Positions 8,176 through 16,972 are shown, numbered from the stretch's first letter. The stretch: 64,000 nucleotides of DNA from Acidovorax sp. NB1 (GCF_005405905.1 NZ_BJHU01000003.1:124001-188000), one strand, 5' to 3'. Notes: generated from the sequence alone by a model not told the origin. Numbers and translations: made by a program.

Positions 8176-9405
8176 ATGAACAACATGACGGCAGCGGCAG
8201 TTGCCGAACGGGCTTGTGCGCCCCACGCCACATTGCAAGTGCTTCCCGACGACGGCCTGCAGGGCACGCTGGTGGGCCGTGTGTGGGCGCCCCAAGGGGC
8301 GGTGCCCGGCCCGGCCGTGGTGGCACTGCGGCCAGAAGGTGTGTTCGACCTGAGCGCGCACTACCCCACCATGAGCACGCTGCTCGACACCCTGGCGCCC
8401 GCCGATGCGGTGCGCACGGCCACCGGCCAGTACCTGTGCAGCGTGCAAGACCTGCTGGCCAACAGCCAGCCCGGCGCGCGCGACGGCACTCGCCCCTGGC
8501 TGCTGGCCCCGTGCGATTTGCAGGTGGTAAAAGCTGCGGGCGTGACCTTTGCGGCCAGCCTCATCGAGCGCGTGATCGAAGAGCAGGCGCGCGGCGACGC
8601 CTCCCGCGCGCAGGGCCTGCGCAGCCAGGTGATCGGCCTCATCGGCGAGAACCTGGCGGACATCCGCCCCGGCTCGCCCGAGGCCATGCGCCTGAAGGCG
8701 CTGCTACAGGACAAAGGCTTGTGGTCGCAGTACCTGGAGGTGGGCATTGGCCCCGACGCCGAGGTGTTCACGAAGGCACCGGTGCTGGCCTCGGTGGGCT
8801 GTGGCGACGACATCGGCATCCGCTCCGATTCGGCCTGGAACAACCCCGAGCCCGAGGTGGTGCTGGCCGTGAACAGCCGGGGCCAGATCGTGGGCGCCAC
8901 GCTGGGCAACGACGTGAACCTGCGCGACATCGAGGGCCGCAGCGCGCTGCTGCTGGGCAAGGCCAAGGACAACAACGCATCGTGCGCACTGGGCCCGTTC
9001 ATCCGCTTGTTCGACGCCAGCTTCGGGCTGGAACAGGTGCGCAATGAGACGGTGCACCTGCGCGTGGCGGGCACGGATGGCTTTGAGCTGCGCGGCATCA
9101 ACACCATGGCCAGCATCAGTCGTGACCCTACCGACCTGGTGGCGCAGACGCTGGCCGCGCACCAGTACCCGGATGGGTTCATGCTGTTCATGGGCACGCT
9201 GTTCGCCCCCATCGAAGACCGCGACCAGCCGGGCGGCGGCTTCACCCACCACCTGGGCGACCTGGTGTCCATCCAGAGCGCCTGGCTGGGCGGCCTGCAC
9301 AACCGCGTGGCGCACAGCGAGGCCGCGCCGCCCTGGCGCTTTGGCCTGCGCGCCTTCATGGCCAACCTGGCGCAGCGCGGGCTGCTGCAGGGCGCAGTGC
9401 TGTAG
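8176..9405 (+). CDS. FAH-family protein, probable 2-keto-3-deoxy-pentonate dehydratase (XylX-like)
   Basis: A 409-residue member of the fumarylacetoacetate hydrolase fold. Visible metal-binding and core parts are RSDSAWNNPEPEVVLAVN, with the acidic residues that hold Mg, then VNLRDIEGRSALLLGKAKDN and ALGPFIRLFD. The N-terminal half (TLVGRVWAPQGAVPGPAVV and PTMSTLLDTL) resembles the Caulobacter XylX group, which dehydrates 2-keto-3-deoxy-D-xylonate to alpha-ketoglutarate semialdehyde. Placed directly after the IlvD/Edd gene, this gives two consecutive steps of the Weimberg-type route. The semialdehyde dehydrogenase needed next is not in the window. Family is sure; reaction is inferred. Confidence 0.82.
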   Translation: MNNMTAAAVAERACAPHATLQVLPDDGLQGTLVGRVWAPQGAVPGPAVVALRPEGVFDLSAHYPTMSTLLDTLAPADAVRTATGQYLCSVQDLLANSQPGARDGTRPWLLAPCDLQVVKAAGVTFAASLIERVIEEQARGDASRAQGLRSQVIGLIGENLADIRPGSPEAMRLKALLQDKGLWSQYLEVGIGPDAEVFTKAPVLASVGCGDDIGIRSDSAWNNPEPEVVLAVNSRGQIVGATLGNDVNLRDIEGRSALLLGKAKDNNASCALGPFIRLFDASFGLEQVRNETVHLRVAGTDGFELRGINTMASISRDPTDLVAQTLAAHQYPDGFMLFMGTLFAPIEDRDQPGGGFTHHLGDLVSIQSAWLGGLHNRVAHSEAAPPWRFGLRAFMANLAQRGLLQGAVL

Positions 9406-9429
9406 TGAATGAAATCCAAATTCGCCCAG

Positions 9430-9489
9430 CCGTTTGGGGTGAGCGTGTCGAAGCCTCGCGCGGCGCTTCGACAAGCTCAGCGTGAACGG
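9430..9489. repeat. Palindromic repeat B, copy 1
   Basis: A 60-base imperfect palindrome containing GAGCGTGTCGAAGC, then GCTTCGACAAGCTCAGCGTG and ending GAACGG. It separates the FAH-family gene from dctQ inside the operon. Two relatives are at 39981-40040 and 47216-47275. Confidence 0.8.
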
Positions 9490-9535
9490 ATTGAGGCGAG
9501 TGCCGCTGACCCATCAAAAGACACAGGAGACACCC

Positions 9536-10105
9536 ATGCTCAATGCCTTCATCGACCGCTGCTGCCGCTGGATCAACCTGCTCATCGCCCTGGCGCTGGC
9601 CGTGATGGTGGCCATGGTGTTCGGCAATGTGGTGCTGCGCTATGCGTTCAACTCCGGCATCACCATCAGCGAGGAGGTCTCGCGCTGGCTCTTTGTGTGG
9701 ATCACCTTCCTGGGCGCCATCGTTGCGGTGCGCGAGCGTGGGCACCTGGGCACCGACTTCCTGCTGGCGCGCCTTCCGCCGCTGGGCCAGCGCATCTGCC
9801 TGGCCCTGAGCTACGCGCTGATGATCTGGTGCACCTGGCTGCTGTTCAGCGGCGCACTGACGCAGGCGCGCATCAACTGGGATGTAGATGCGCCGGTCAC
9901 CGGTGCATCCATGGCCATCTTTTATGCGTCGGGCGTAGTGTTTGCCGTGGCGGCGGGCCTGCTGCTGGCGCTGGACCTGTGGCGCATCGTGTCGGGACAG
10001 ATGCCGGACAGCGAGCTGGTGCAGATCTCCGAGTCCGAAGAACTGGCCTCCGTGGGCAGCCAGCTGCCACACGCAGCCCCGGCGCCCACGGCCTCGCGCC
10101 AGTGA
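9536..10105 (+). CDS. dctQ: TRAP transporter small permease, DctQ family
   Basis: A 189-residue inner-membrane protein with four predicted helices: about residues 13-35 (LIALALAVMVAMVFGNVVLR), 48-66 (WLFVWITFLGAIVAV), 85-105 and 125-148. The family motif EEVSRWLFVW is present, then RERGHLGTD. ATG at 9536 has AGGAG upstream. The C-terminal tail of about 40 residues is longer than in minimal DctQ proteins and acidic. It pairs with DctM to form the membrane part that takes substrate from the DctP protein encoded upstream. Confidence 0.93.
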   Translation: MLNAFIDRCCRWINLLIALALAVMVAMVFGNVVLRYAFNSGITISEEVSRWLFVWITFLGAIVAVRERGHLGTDFLLARLPPLGQRICLALSYALMIWCTWLLFSGALTQARINWDVDAPVTGASMAIFYASGVVFAVAAGLLLALDLWRIVSGQMPDSELVQISESEELASVGSQLPHAAPAPTASRQ

Positions 10106-10138
10106 GCCGCCCACCGCAATGACCTGGAGCGCTCTTCC

Positions 10139-11419
10139 ATGACCGTTTTTATCTTCCTCGGCTCCCTGCTCGCCGCCATGGCCATCGGCGTGCCGATTGC
10201 CTACGCGCTGCTGGTGTCCGGCGTCGCACTGATGTGGCACCTGGACCTGTTTGACGCACAGATCCTGGCGCAGAACGTGATCAACGGCGCCGACAGCTTT
10301 CCGCTGCTGGCCGTGCCCTTCTTCATGCTGGCGGGCGAGATCATGAACGTGGGTGGGCTGTCGCAGCGCATCGTCAAACTCGCGCTCACGCTGGTGGGGC
10401 ACAAGCGCGGGGGGCTGGGCTTTGTCGCCATCCTGGCGGCCTGCATGCTGGCGGCGCTGTCGGGCTCGGCGGTGGCCGACACTGCGGCACTCGCGGCCCT
10501 GCTGCTGCCCATGATGGTGAAGGCCGGGCACGACAAGGCCCGCGCAGGCGGTCTGATCGCCTCGGCGGGCATCATCGCGCCGGTCATTCCACCCTCCATC
10601 GGCTTTGTGGTGTTTGGCGTGGCGGCCAATGTGTCGATCAGCAAGCTCTTTCTGGCGGGCATCGTGCCGGGGCTGCTGATGGGGCTGGCGATTGCGGTCA
10701 CCTGGTACTGGGTCTCGCAGCGCGAAAACGTCACGCCGCCGGCCAAGGCCTCCACGGCCGAGAAGCTGAAGGCGCTCAAGGAATCGACCTGGGCACTCTT
10801 CCTGCCAGTGATCGTGATCGTGGGCCTGAAGATGGGCGTGTTCACGCCCACCGAGGCGGCGGCGGTGGCTGCGGTTTACGCCCTGTTCGTAGCAACGGTG
10901 GTGTACCGCGAGCTGCACTGGCGCCAACTGGCAGAGGTGTTCACCAGCGCCGCCAAGACCACAGCGGTGATCATGTTCCTGGTGGCGGCCGCCATGGTCA
11001 GCGCCTGGCTCATCACCGTAGCCGACATCCCGCGCCAGCTGGTGGGCCTGCTCAAGCCGCTGATGGAGCACCCCACGCTGCTGCTGATCGCCATCATGGT
11101 GCTGGTGATGGCCGTGGGCACCGCCATGGACATGACGCCCACCATCCTCATCCTCACGCCCGTGCTGATGCCCGTGGTGAAGGCCGCAGGCATCGACCCG
11201 GTCTATTTCGGCGTGCTGTTCATCATCAACAACGCCATCGGGCTCATCACTCCGCCAGTCGGCACCGTGCTGAACGTGGTGGCAGGCGTGGGCAAGATGC
11301 GCATGGACGAGGTCACCCGGGGCGTGATCCCATTCATGGTCGCCCAGTTCGCCATGATGTTTCTGATGGTGCTGTTTCCGTCGATCGTGCTGGTGCCGAT
11401 GCGGTGGTTCATCGGGTGA
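10139..11419 (+). CDS. dctM: TRAP transporter large permease, DctM family
   Basis: A 426-residue ion-coupled transporter subunit with about twelve hydrophobic segments. Typical DctM wording includes SFPLLAVPFFMLAGEIMN near residue 55, SGSAVADTAALAALLLPMM near 105, and PVIPPSIGFVVFGV near 145; the second repeat carries NNAIGLITPPVGTVLNVV near 360. The length is normal for the family. It follows dctQ by 33 bases and closes the operon. It works with DctQ and DctP, driven by a sodium gradient in studied members. Confidence 0.95.
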   Translation: MTVFIFLGSLLAAMAIGVPIAYALLVSGVALMWHLDLFDAQILAQNVINGADSFPLLAVPFFMLAGEIMNVGGLSQRIVKLALTLVGHKRGGLGFVAILAACMLAALSGSAVADTAALAALLLPMMVKAGHDKARAGGLIASAGIIAPVIPPSIGFVVFGVAANVSISKLFLAGIVPGLLMGLAIAVTWYWVSQRENVTPPAKASTAEKLKALKESTWALFLPVIVIVGLKMGVFTPTEAAAVAAVYALFVATVVYRELHWRQLAEVFTSAAKTTAVIMFLVAAAMVSAWLITVADIPRQLVGLLKPLMEHPTLLLIAIMVLVMAVGTAMDMTPTILILTPVLMPVVKAAGIDPVYFGVLFIINNAIGLITPPVGTVLNVVAGVGKMRMDEVTRGVIPFMVAQFAMMFLMVLFPSIVLVPMRWFIG

Positions 11420-11432
11420 TCCGCTGTTTGGC

Positions 11433-11500
11433 TGAAAAACTTAAAGCTTTTTGGCCGCTTCCGCGCATCCATCATGCCTATTTAGCTATCAAAAGAGGAG
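11433..11500 (+). repeat. Dispersed intergenic repeat A, copy 2
   Basis: The family pattern is clear: GAAAAACTTAAAGCTTTTTG, GCCGCTTCCGCGCATCC, ATCATGCC, then TTTAGCTATCAAAA. It lies between the end of dctM and the convergent SDR-like gene. Confidence 0.85.
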
Positions 11501-11554
11501 CTTTCGGCCTTTTGACTGCTCCTCCACCTGCGGTCGGCACACTGGCGCAATGCC

Positions 11555-12196
11555 TCAGTTCGCCACCGTGAACCGTTTCTGCACATGCCGCGGCGTTTCC
11601 AGTTCGTCCACCATCGCCACGGCCAGATCGGCCACGCTGATGCTGCCGGGCTGCTCGCCGTTCATCAGCGGGGCTTCGTCGCCCAGGCGGTACTGGCCGG
11701 TGCGCTCGCCGGGCTGCAGCAGGATGGGGGGCGAGAGGAAGGTCCAGTCCAGCGTGTTTTCGGTGCGGATCCAGTTCAGCGCCTCGCGGGCGGCCAAGGC
11801 GCCCTGCTTCCATTCAGCGGGGAACTGGGGCGTGTCCACCAGCTGCAGGCCGGGCGCCACAAACAGGCTGCCGGCGCCGCCCACCATCAGGAACCGGCGC
11901 ACGCCCGCCTGCTTGGTGCCGTCGATGATGGCGCGTGTGCCCTTGAGGAACTGGTCGTGGATGTCGGGCACCGTCCAGCCGGGGTTGTAGGCGCTCACCA
12001 CGGCGTCGTGGCCTGCGGCGGCCTTGGCCACCTGGGCAGCGTCCTGCGCGTCGGCGGCGACCACCGTGAGGCCTTCGCGGGGGGTGAGCTTGCCAGGGTT
12101 GCGGGCCAGCACGGTCACGCGGTGGCCGCGTTGCAGCAGTTCATTCAGCACGGCCGAGCCGACAAAGCCGGTGGCACCAATCAGGGCGATGTTCAT
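11555..12196 (-). CDS. NAD(P)-dependent oxidoreductase, NmrA/SDR-like
   Basis: A 213-residue atypical short-chain dehydrogenase. The N-terminal dinucleotide loop is NIALIGATGFVGSAVLNELL (GxxGxxG at residues 7-13), followed by HRVTVLARNP, where Arg suggests NADP preference. Later parts are HDAVVSAYNPG and RRFLMVGGAGSLFVAPGLQL. There is no YxxxK catalytic pair in the usual place, so it belongs with the NmrA/BVR-B-type NAD(P)H-binding proteins. It is divergent from the LysR gene at 12309, which probably controls it. Substrate is unknown. Confidence 0.85.
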   Translation of the reverse strand: MNIALIGATGFVGSAVLNELLQRGHRVTVLARNPGKLTPREGLTVVAADAQDAAQVAKAAAGHDAVVSAYNPGWTVPDIHDQFLKGTRAIIDGTKQAGVRRFLMVGGAGSLFVAPGLQLVDTPQFPAEWKQGALAAREALNWIRTENTLDWTFLSPPILLQPGERTGQYRLGDEAPLMNGEQPGSISVADLAVAMVDELETPRHVQKRFTVAN

Positions 12197-12308
12197 GGGA
12201 GGTCTCCTGGGGTCAAAGTTGCGATGGGGTGAGATTACGGGCTTGTCAAAGTGCGCGGTAGAGGGCTGAAAATGCCTTCTCCTTGAAGCTGTGCTTCACA
12301 ATCACCCC

Positions 12309-13211
12309 ATGGAAGACCTCAAACGCATGGCCGTGTTTGCCGCCGTGGTGCAGCACGGATCGATGAGTGGCGCCGCCCGCGCGCTGGGTATGAGCACGTC
12401 GGCCGTGAGCCAGCAGGTGCGCAAGCTCGAAAGCGACGGCGGCGTGACGCTGCTGCACCGCTCCACCCGCAAGCTGGCACTCACCGAGGCAGGCCAGCGT
12501 TACCACGCGCGCTGCGCCGCCATGTGGGCCGCCGCCGAGCAGGCGCGGGCCGAGCTGGCGGCATCGCGCGATGCGCCCAGCGGCGAGCTGCGCCTGTCGG
12601 CCACCGTGGGCTTTGCGCGCCACATTGCGCCCGCCTTGGGGGAGCTTTTGGCGGCGCACCCGGCGCTGCGCCTGCGGCTGCTGGTGGACGATTCGCCCAT
12701 CGACCTCATCAATGCGCGCATCGACCTGGCGGTGCGGTTCGGGCGGCTTTCGGACTCGACCTGGGCCGCGCGCAGGCTGTGTGGCATGCAGTGGTACCTG
12801 GCCGCATCACCGCAGTGGCTGGCAACCCATGGCGCGCCGCGCGACCCCGATGCACTCCTGACCCACAGCTGGCTGGGCTTTGCGCGCGCGGGGGGTGGGC
12901 TGCTGCTGGACCTGCACAGCCCGGCGGGCGAACCACGCGCGCTGCGGGTGGAGCCACGCATTGCCAGCAACAACCAGCTGTCCATCCAGCAGATGTGCGA
13001 GGCCGGGCTGGGGCTGGCGCTGGTGGGCAGCATGGACGCGCACGAGGCCCTGCAGGCCGGCCGGCTGGTGCGGCTGCTGCCCGAATGGTCGTTTGGCACG
13101 CTGGACATCTGGGCCGTGACCCCGCAGCGCGACGCGCAGCCCGCCAAGGTGCGCCAGTCGATTGCGGCGCTGCATGCCTACCTGCGGCAGGTGCCCGGGA
13201 TCTCGGACTGA
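12309..13211 (+). CDS. LysR-family transcriptional regulator
   Basis: A 300-residue LysR regulator. The helix-turn-helix lies at residues 3-60 (FAAVVQHGSMSGAARALGMS then AVSQQVRKLE), followed by the PBP2-type effector domain ending near residue 295. The subgroup (DLAVRFGRLSDSTWAARRL) resembles the CrgA-like regulators found across Burkholderiales. ATG at 12309 is preferred to the upstream ATG at 12291. It is divergent from the NmrA-like gene, about 110 bases apart, so that gene is the likely target. The inducer is unknown. Confidence 0.92.
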   Translation: MEDLKRMAVFAAVVQHGSMSGAARALGMSTSAVSQQVRKLESDGGVTLLHRSTRKLALTEAGQRYHARCAAMWAAAEQARAELAASRDAPSGELRLSATVGFARHIAPALGELLAAHPALRLRLLVDDSPIDLINARIDLAVRFGRLSDSTWAARRLCGMQWYLAASPQWLATHGAPRDPDALLTHSWLGFARAGGGLLLDLHSPAGEPRALRVEPRIASNNQLSIQQMCEAGLGLALVGSMDAHEALQAGRLVRLLPEWSFGTLDIWAVTPQRDAQPAKVRQSIAALHAYLRQVPGISD

Positions 13212-13357
13212 GCGCCCGCCCCGCCCGCCTTCCCATTGGTTTTTTATCGCCCAAAGCGACAAATTCCATCGTTGTGCGCGTGCCGTGCTCTGCCTACAGT
13301 CGCGGCTCCCTGGCCAGGGTTTGTTTGATTGATCCCACCACCCACCGGAGACCCGAC

Positions 13358-13762
13358 ATGACGACCAACCCACCGCTGACCTTTCCCATCGACCGTGTAC
13401 TGACTGCCTTCGAGCAGCAGGACGTGCCCACGCTGCTGGCCACCATTGCCGATGATGTGGACTTTCGCATCGACCACTACCGCGACGATGCCGACACCCG
13501 CTGGCAGATCGCCCGCAACAAGGCCGAGGCCTTGGGCGTGGTGCAGCGCCTGGGCGCCGAGGTGTTCCCACGCGGCACGAAGATCCTGCACACGCACAGC
13601 CAGCCACTGGGCAACGACTGGGTGCTCACGCACTTTCACCAGCGCTTCTTTTATGCGGTACAACAGCGCGAAGTGGAATCCGTGACCTGGATCACCAGCC
13701 ATTCACGCAATGGGCAGGTGGATTACTTCCGCGAGACCGTCACCACCATCAACCCTGTCTGA
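13358..13762 (+). CDS. NTF2/SnoaL-like small protein
   Basis: A 134-residue soluble protein with the NTF2-like cone fold pattern. It has an N-terminal helix (FPIDRVLTAFEQQDVPTLLA), DDVDFRIDHYRDDADTRW, and a beta-rich C-terminal half (GNDWVLTHFHQRFFYAVQQR, EVESVTWITSH). ATG at 13358 has GGAG upstream. Family members include small isomerases, cyclases and non-enzymatic binding proteins, so no reaction can be assigned. It is followed 28 bases later by a LysR gene in the same direction, which suggests a shared transcript. Confidence 0.72.
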   Translation: MTTNPPLTFPIDRVLTAFEQQDVPTLLATIADDVDFRIDHYRDDADTRWQIARNKAEALGVVQRLGAEVFPRGTKILHTHSQPLGNDWVLTHFHQRFFYAVQQREVESVTWITSHSRNGQVDYFRETVTTINPV

Positions 13763-13790
13763 CCACCCGACCAAGGAAGGCCCTGCCACC

Positions 13791-14669
13791 ATGCTGTTTG
13801 ACCTGCGCGCCCTGGGCTACTTTGTGGCGGCCTATGAAGAGCGCTCGGTCACTGCCGCTTCGCGCCGCTGTTTTGTGGCGCAGCCTTCCATCAGCATGGC
13901 CATCAAGGGGCTGGAGGATGCGCTCGAAACCACCCTGTTCGAGCGCAGCCGGCAGGGCCTGGCCCCCACACCCGCCGCGCACCGGCTGTATCCGCGCGCC
14001 TGCAGCCTGCTGGCCCAGTCCAGCGCCATGGTGCGCGACTTCCGCGATGCGCCGCGCGAAACGCTGTGCGTCTTCCTGCAGGACGACCTGATGGTGCAGC
14101 CCGCCGCGCCCCTGTTCGCGCAGATCGCGCAAGAATGGCCCCACACCATGGTGCGGCTCACCGCCAGCGCGCAAGAAGCCCGGTTGCGCATGGTGGCAGA
14201 ACACTGCAAGTCGCCGGGCGACACCTTTGTGCCACTGTGGCACGAGCCCTATGTGATGCTGGTGCCCGAGCAGCATCCGCTGCGCTTCAAGAAGCGGTTT
14301 GGCCTGGCAGACATTGAGAACCTGCCCCTCATCGAGTGGCCCTATTGCCCGCTGCACCAGTCCTTCATCCGCCTGCTGGCCGAGCGGGGCATTGCGCTGC
14401 AGGTGCAGGCCAGCGCCGCCCGCGAGGAACTGCTGCTGCACATGGTGGATGCCGGCATGGGGCTGGCCGTGGTGCCGCAGTCGCACGCGGCCCACGCACG
14501 CCGCGCGCTCACCCGACCGCTGGACGGGCCCCTGGCCTTTTCGCGCCACATCGGCCTGGCCTGTGATGCGTCGGACGCGCCCATGCTCGGGCTGCTTCAC
14601 CGCCTGGCGGACGGCATGAAGGCAGTCGCAGCCCAGCCCGAGCTCACGCAGCGCAGCAATGTGGTCTGA
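13791..14669 (+). CDS. LysR-family transcriptional regulator
   Basis: A 292-residue LysR protein. The DNA-binding region is LGYFVAAYEERSVTAASRRC then VAQPSISMAIKGLEDALETT, and the effector domain ends with LACDASDAPMLGLLHRLADG. The recognition helix carries the common QPSIS motif. ATG at 13791 follows AAGGAAGG. It lies between the NTF2-like gene and a small monooxygenase gene, all on the plus strand with short gaps, so it may control these neighbours. No divergent target is present. Confidence 0.9.
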   Translation: MLFDLRALGYFVAAYEERSVTAASRRCFVAQPSISMAIKGLEDALETTLFERSRQGLAPTPAAHRLYPRACSLLAQSSAMVRDFRDAPRETLCVFLQDDLMVQPAAPLFAQIAQEWPHTMVRLTASAQEARLRMVAEHCKSPGDTFVPLWHEPYVMLVPEQHPLRFKKRFGLADIENLPLIEWPYCPLHQSFIRLLAERGIALQVQASAAREELLLHMVDAGMGLAVVPQSHAAHARRALTRPLDGPLAFSRHIGLACDASDAPMLGLLHRLADGMKAVAAQPELTQRSNVV

Positions 14670-14703
14670 TCACCGGCTTGATCAACCCTTCGCCCCCTCA
14701 CCC

Positions 14704-15006
14704 ATGATTCTGGAAATCGCCCACCTCACGGTCCGCCCCGGCCAGAACAGCGCCTTCGAACAGGCTTTTGCCCAGGCGCAGCGCATCATTGCCTCCATGC
14801 CCGGCTACATCTCCCATGAGCTGGGCCATTGCCTGGAACGCCCGCAAGACTACGTACTACTGGTGCGCTGGGCCACCCTGGCCGACCATGAGGTGGGGTT
14901 CCGGCAATCCGCCCCCTACCAGGAGTGGAAGCGGCTGCTGCACCACTTCTACGACCCGTTCCCCACGGTGGTGCACTTTGAGCCGGTGGCGCTGGCCGGG
15001 GTGTGA
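14704..15006 (+). CDS. Antibiotic biosynthesis monooxygenase (ABM) domain protein
   Basis: A 100-residue single-domain protein of the dimeric alpha/beta-barrel group. It starts MILEIAHLTVRPGQNSAFEQ and has GYISHELGHCLERPQDYVLL and VRWATLADHEVGFRQS, the usual strand-helix-strand order of ABM domains, with the typical W at the start of the third helix region. Members are cofactor-free monooxygenases or heme-degrading enzymes; this one cannot be assigned further. It is 34 bases after the LysR gene and ends the small cluster. Confidence 0.82.
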   Translation: MILEIAHLTVRPGQNSAFEQAFAQAQRIIASMPGYISHELGHCLERPQDYVLLVRWATLADHEVGFRQSAPYQEWKRLLHHFYDPFPTVVHFEPVALAGV

Positions 15007-15137
15007 CGCCCCCGCCACGCCCGCATGCTGCGGCGCACTATTCGGGTATTGCCTGAAGATTTAGCGCACTGCGCGCGCCGTTTGGGTCCTAGAATTTGTA
15101 AAAGCGCGTATCTTTATTTCTGCGCAAAGGATCCACC

Positions 15138-16097
15138 ATGAAAGCCATCCAGCAGGACATCGACGAGCGGACCAACCTCACCAGCACCAACAAGTTTGAG
15201 CTGCTGCTGTTCCGCCTGGGCACCGACACCGCCTTGAACAAGTCCGAGCTGTTCGGCATCAATGTCTTCAAGATCCGCGAGATCGTGGCCATGCCCAGCA
15301 TCACGCCGATTGCAGGCACCACACCGCATTCGCTGGGCGTGGTCAACCTGCGTGGCCAGGTGATTCCGGTGCTCGATCTGCCCTCCATCGTGGGCTGCAA
15401 GCCCCAGACGGGCCTGAACATCATGCTGGTGACCGAATACGCACGCACCACCCAGGCGTTTGCGGTCGAATCGGTGGAAGACATCGTGCGCCTGGACTGG
15501 AAGCAGGTGCTCTCGGCCGAAACCAGCGGCGCCAAGGGCAAGCTGGTCACCAGCATTGCCCGCCTGGACGGCAACACCGACGAATCCCGCCTGGCCCAGG
15601 TGCTGGATGTGGAAGCCATCCTGCAGATGGTGTCGCCGTCCGACGGCCACGAGGTGACCGAAGAGAAGGTGGGCGCCAAGCTCAAGCTCAAGCCCGGCAC
15701 CATCGTCCTGGCGGCAGACGATTCGTTTGTGGCCCGCTCGCTGATTGAGCAGGAACTCAAGGTGCTCAACGCCCCCTACGAGATGGTCAAGTCGGGCAAG
15801 GAGGCCTGGGACCGCCTCAACGCCATCGCCAAAAGCGCCGAGGCCGAGGGCAAGACCGTGCTCGACCGCGTCGCCATGGTGCTGACCGACCTGGAGATGC
15901 CGGAAATGGACGGCTTCACCCTGACCCGCAACATCAAGCAGGACGCCCGCTTCCATGGCCTGCCGGTGGTCATCCACTCGTCCCTGTCGGGCTCGGCCAA
16001 TGAAGACCATGTGCGCAGCGTAGGCGCCGACGGCTACGTGGCCAAGTTCGTGGCCGAAGACCTGGCCGACACCATCCGCCGCGTCCTGCCCAAGTAA
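15138..16097 (+). CDS. cheV: Chemotaxis coupling protein CheV (CheW domain plus receiver)
   Basis: A 319-residue protein with a CheW-type domain at about residues 15-165 (FGINVFKIREIVAMP, LGVVNLRGQVIPVLDL) and a response-regulator receiver at about 190-319 (IVLAADDSFVARSLI; phospho-acceptor Asp251 in LTDLEMPEMDG; Lys near 300 in GYVAKFV). CheV links chemoreceptors to CheA, and phosphorylation of its receiver is thought to tune adaptation. ATG at 15138 follows AAAGGAT. It is not next to other che genes here, but the window also carries two chemoreceptors. Confidence 0.95.
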   Translation: MKAIQQDIDERTNLTSTNKFELLLFRLGTDTALNKSELFGINVFKIREIVAMPSITPIAGTTPHSLGVVNLRGQVIPVLDLPSIVGCKPQTGLNIMLVTEYARTTQAFAVESVEDIVRLDWKQVLSAETSGAKGKLVTSIARLDGNTDESRLAQVLDVEAILQMVSPSDGHEVTEEKVGAKLKLKPGTIVLAADDSFVARSLIEQELKVLNAPYEMVKSGKEAWDRLNAIAKSAEAEGKTVLDRVAMVLTDLEMPEMDGFTLTRNIKQDARFHGLPVVIHSSLSGSANEDHVRSVGADGYVAKFVAEDLADTIRRVLPK

Positions 16098-16150
16098 GAC
16101 ACAGCAACCCTGCCCGCCTCCCCCCAGGAGGAAGGGCAGGAGCACGGACA

Positions 16151-16217
16151 GAAATTTTTGGCATTTTTGGCCTTCTCCGCGCATCCAGCATATCTTTCTA
16201 GCTATCAATTTTGATAT
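16151..16217 (+). repeat. Dispersed intergenic repeat A, copy 3
   Basis: GAAATTTTTGGCATTTTTGG, CCTTCTCCGCGCATCC, AGCATATC, then TAGCTATCAATTTTGATA. It follows cheV by about 50 bases. The tail is itself a small palindrome (TATCAATTTTGATA). Confidence 0.85.
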
Positions 16218-16429
16218 GACTGCCAACCGGTACGGTGCAAGGCCGGGCACAGACCGTGGCAGCGCCCGGCAACTGCACAGTGGCAGTCAACCAAATGGCT
16301 GCGCCAAACGCTAAAGGGCTTGGCACAGCCAACGCCAGCCCCTGAAATTTGTAACATCCCACCGGGGTGTTTTTCATGGGCTTTACGGACCCGGGCGGAA
16401 CGCGCACCCCGGGCCGGAGTCTGAACACC
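16218..16429. other. Intergenic region before the Tyr/Pro-rich lipoprotein gene
   Basis: No gene is seen. The region should hold the promoter of the lipoprotein gene; AAATTTGTAACATCC near 16345-16360 is the most A+T-rich part. I could not fix -35 and -10 boxes with confidence. Confidence 0.3.
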
Positions 16430-16972
16430 ATGACCTACACACTCGCCCGCATCCTTTCTGCCTCGGCCCTGGGGATCCTCGTGACAGGGTGCGCCACCGT
16501 GCCGGGCGACCCGTACTACGAGCCCTCTCGCTACCAGGTGTACGAGCAGCCGGGCTATATCTACAGCGCCCCGCCGCCGGTGTACCAGGCGCCCCCCGTG
16601 TACCGCGCCCCGGGGGTGATCTATTCCGCCCCACCACCGCCCCCCGTCTACTACGGTGGGCGCGACCGGCACGACGACCGCTGGGACAAGGGCCGTGACC
16701 GCGACGACTGGCGCGAAAGGGAGCGCGACCGTGACCGTGCCGAACGCGACCGTGCTGCCCGTGAGCGGGATCAGCGGGAACAACAGGCCCGCGAAGCCGA
16801 CCGCCGTGCCCGCGAACGCGACCAGGCCCGCCGCGAACAGGCCGAGCGCGACCGCCGCGCCGCAGAAGACCGACGCAACCGCAACCCTGGCCAGATGGCA
16901 CCCGGCAGCTACACCCCCCATCCGCAGGACTGGCGCTCGCGCCAGTTCTCCAACAGCCAGGAACAGCCCTGA
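16430..16972 (+). CDS. Lipoprotein with Tyr/Pro-rich segment and highly charged Arg/Asp helix
   Basis: A 180-residue protein not recognised by family. Residues 1-21 form a lipoprotein signal (LGILVTGC lipobox, Cys near 21). Residues 25-70 are Tyr- and Pro-rich, with repeats of PPPVYQAPPVYR and IYSAPPPPPVYY. Residues 75-155 are a long charged region of RD, RE and RR pairs (for example RDRHDDRWDKGRDRDDW), predicted as helix. The C-terminus returns to a mixed composition. It probably sits in the outer membrane envelope. It is followed 54 bases later by another secreted protein on the same strand. Confidence 0.75.
   Translation: MTYTLARILSASALGILVTGCATVPGDPYYEPSRYQVYEQPGYIYSAPPPVYQAPPVYRAPGVIYSAPPPPPVYYGGRDRHDDRWDKGRDRDDWRERERDRDRAERDRAARERDQREQQAREADRRARERDQARREQAERDRRAAEDRRNRNPGQMAPGSYTPHPQDWRSRQFSNSQEQP

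Noticed and set aside
5251..11419. Sialic-acid type TRAP operon
   Set aside because: No sialic-acid catabolic genes are present; the IlvD/Edd and FAH genes point to an aldonate.
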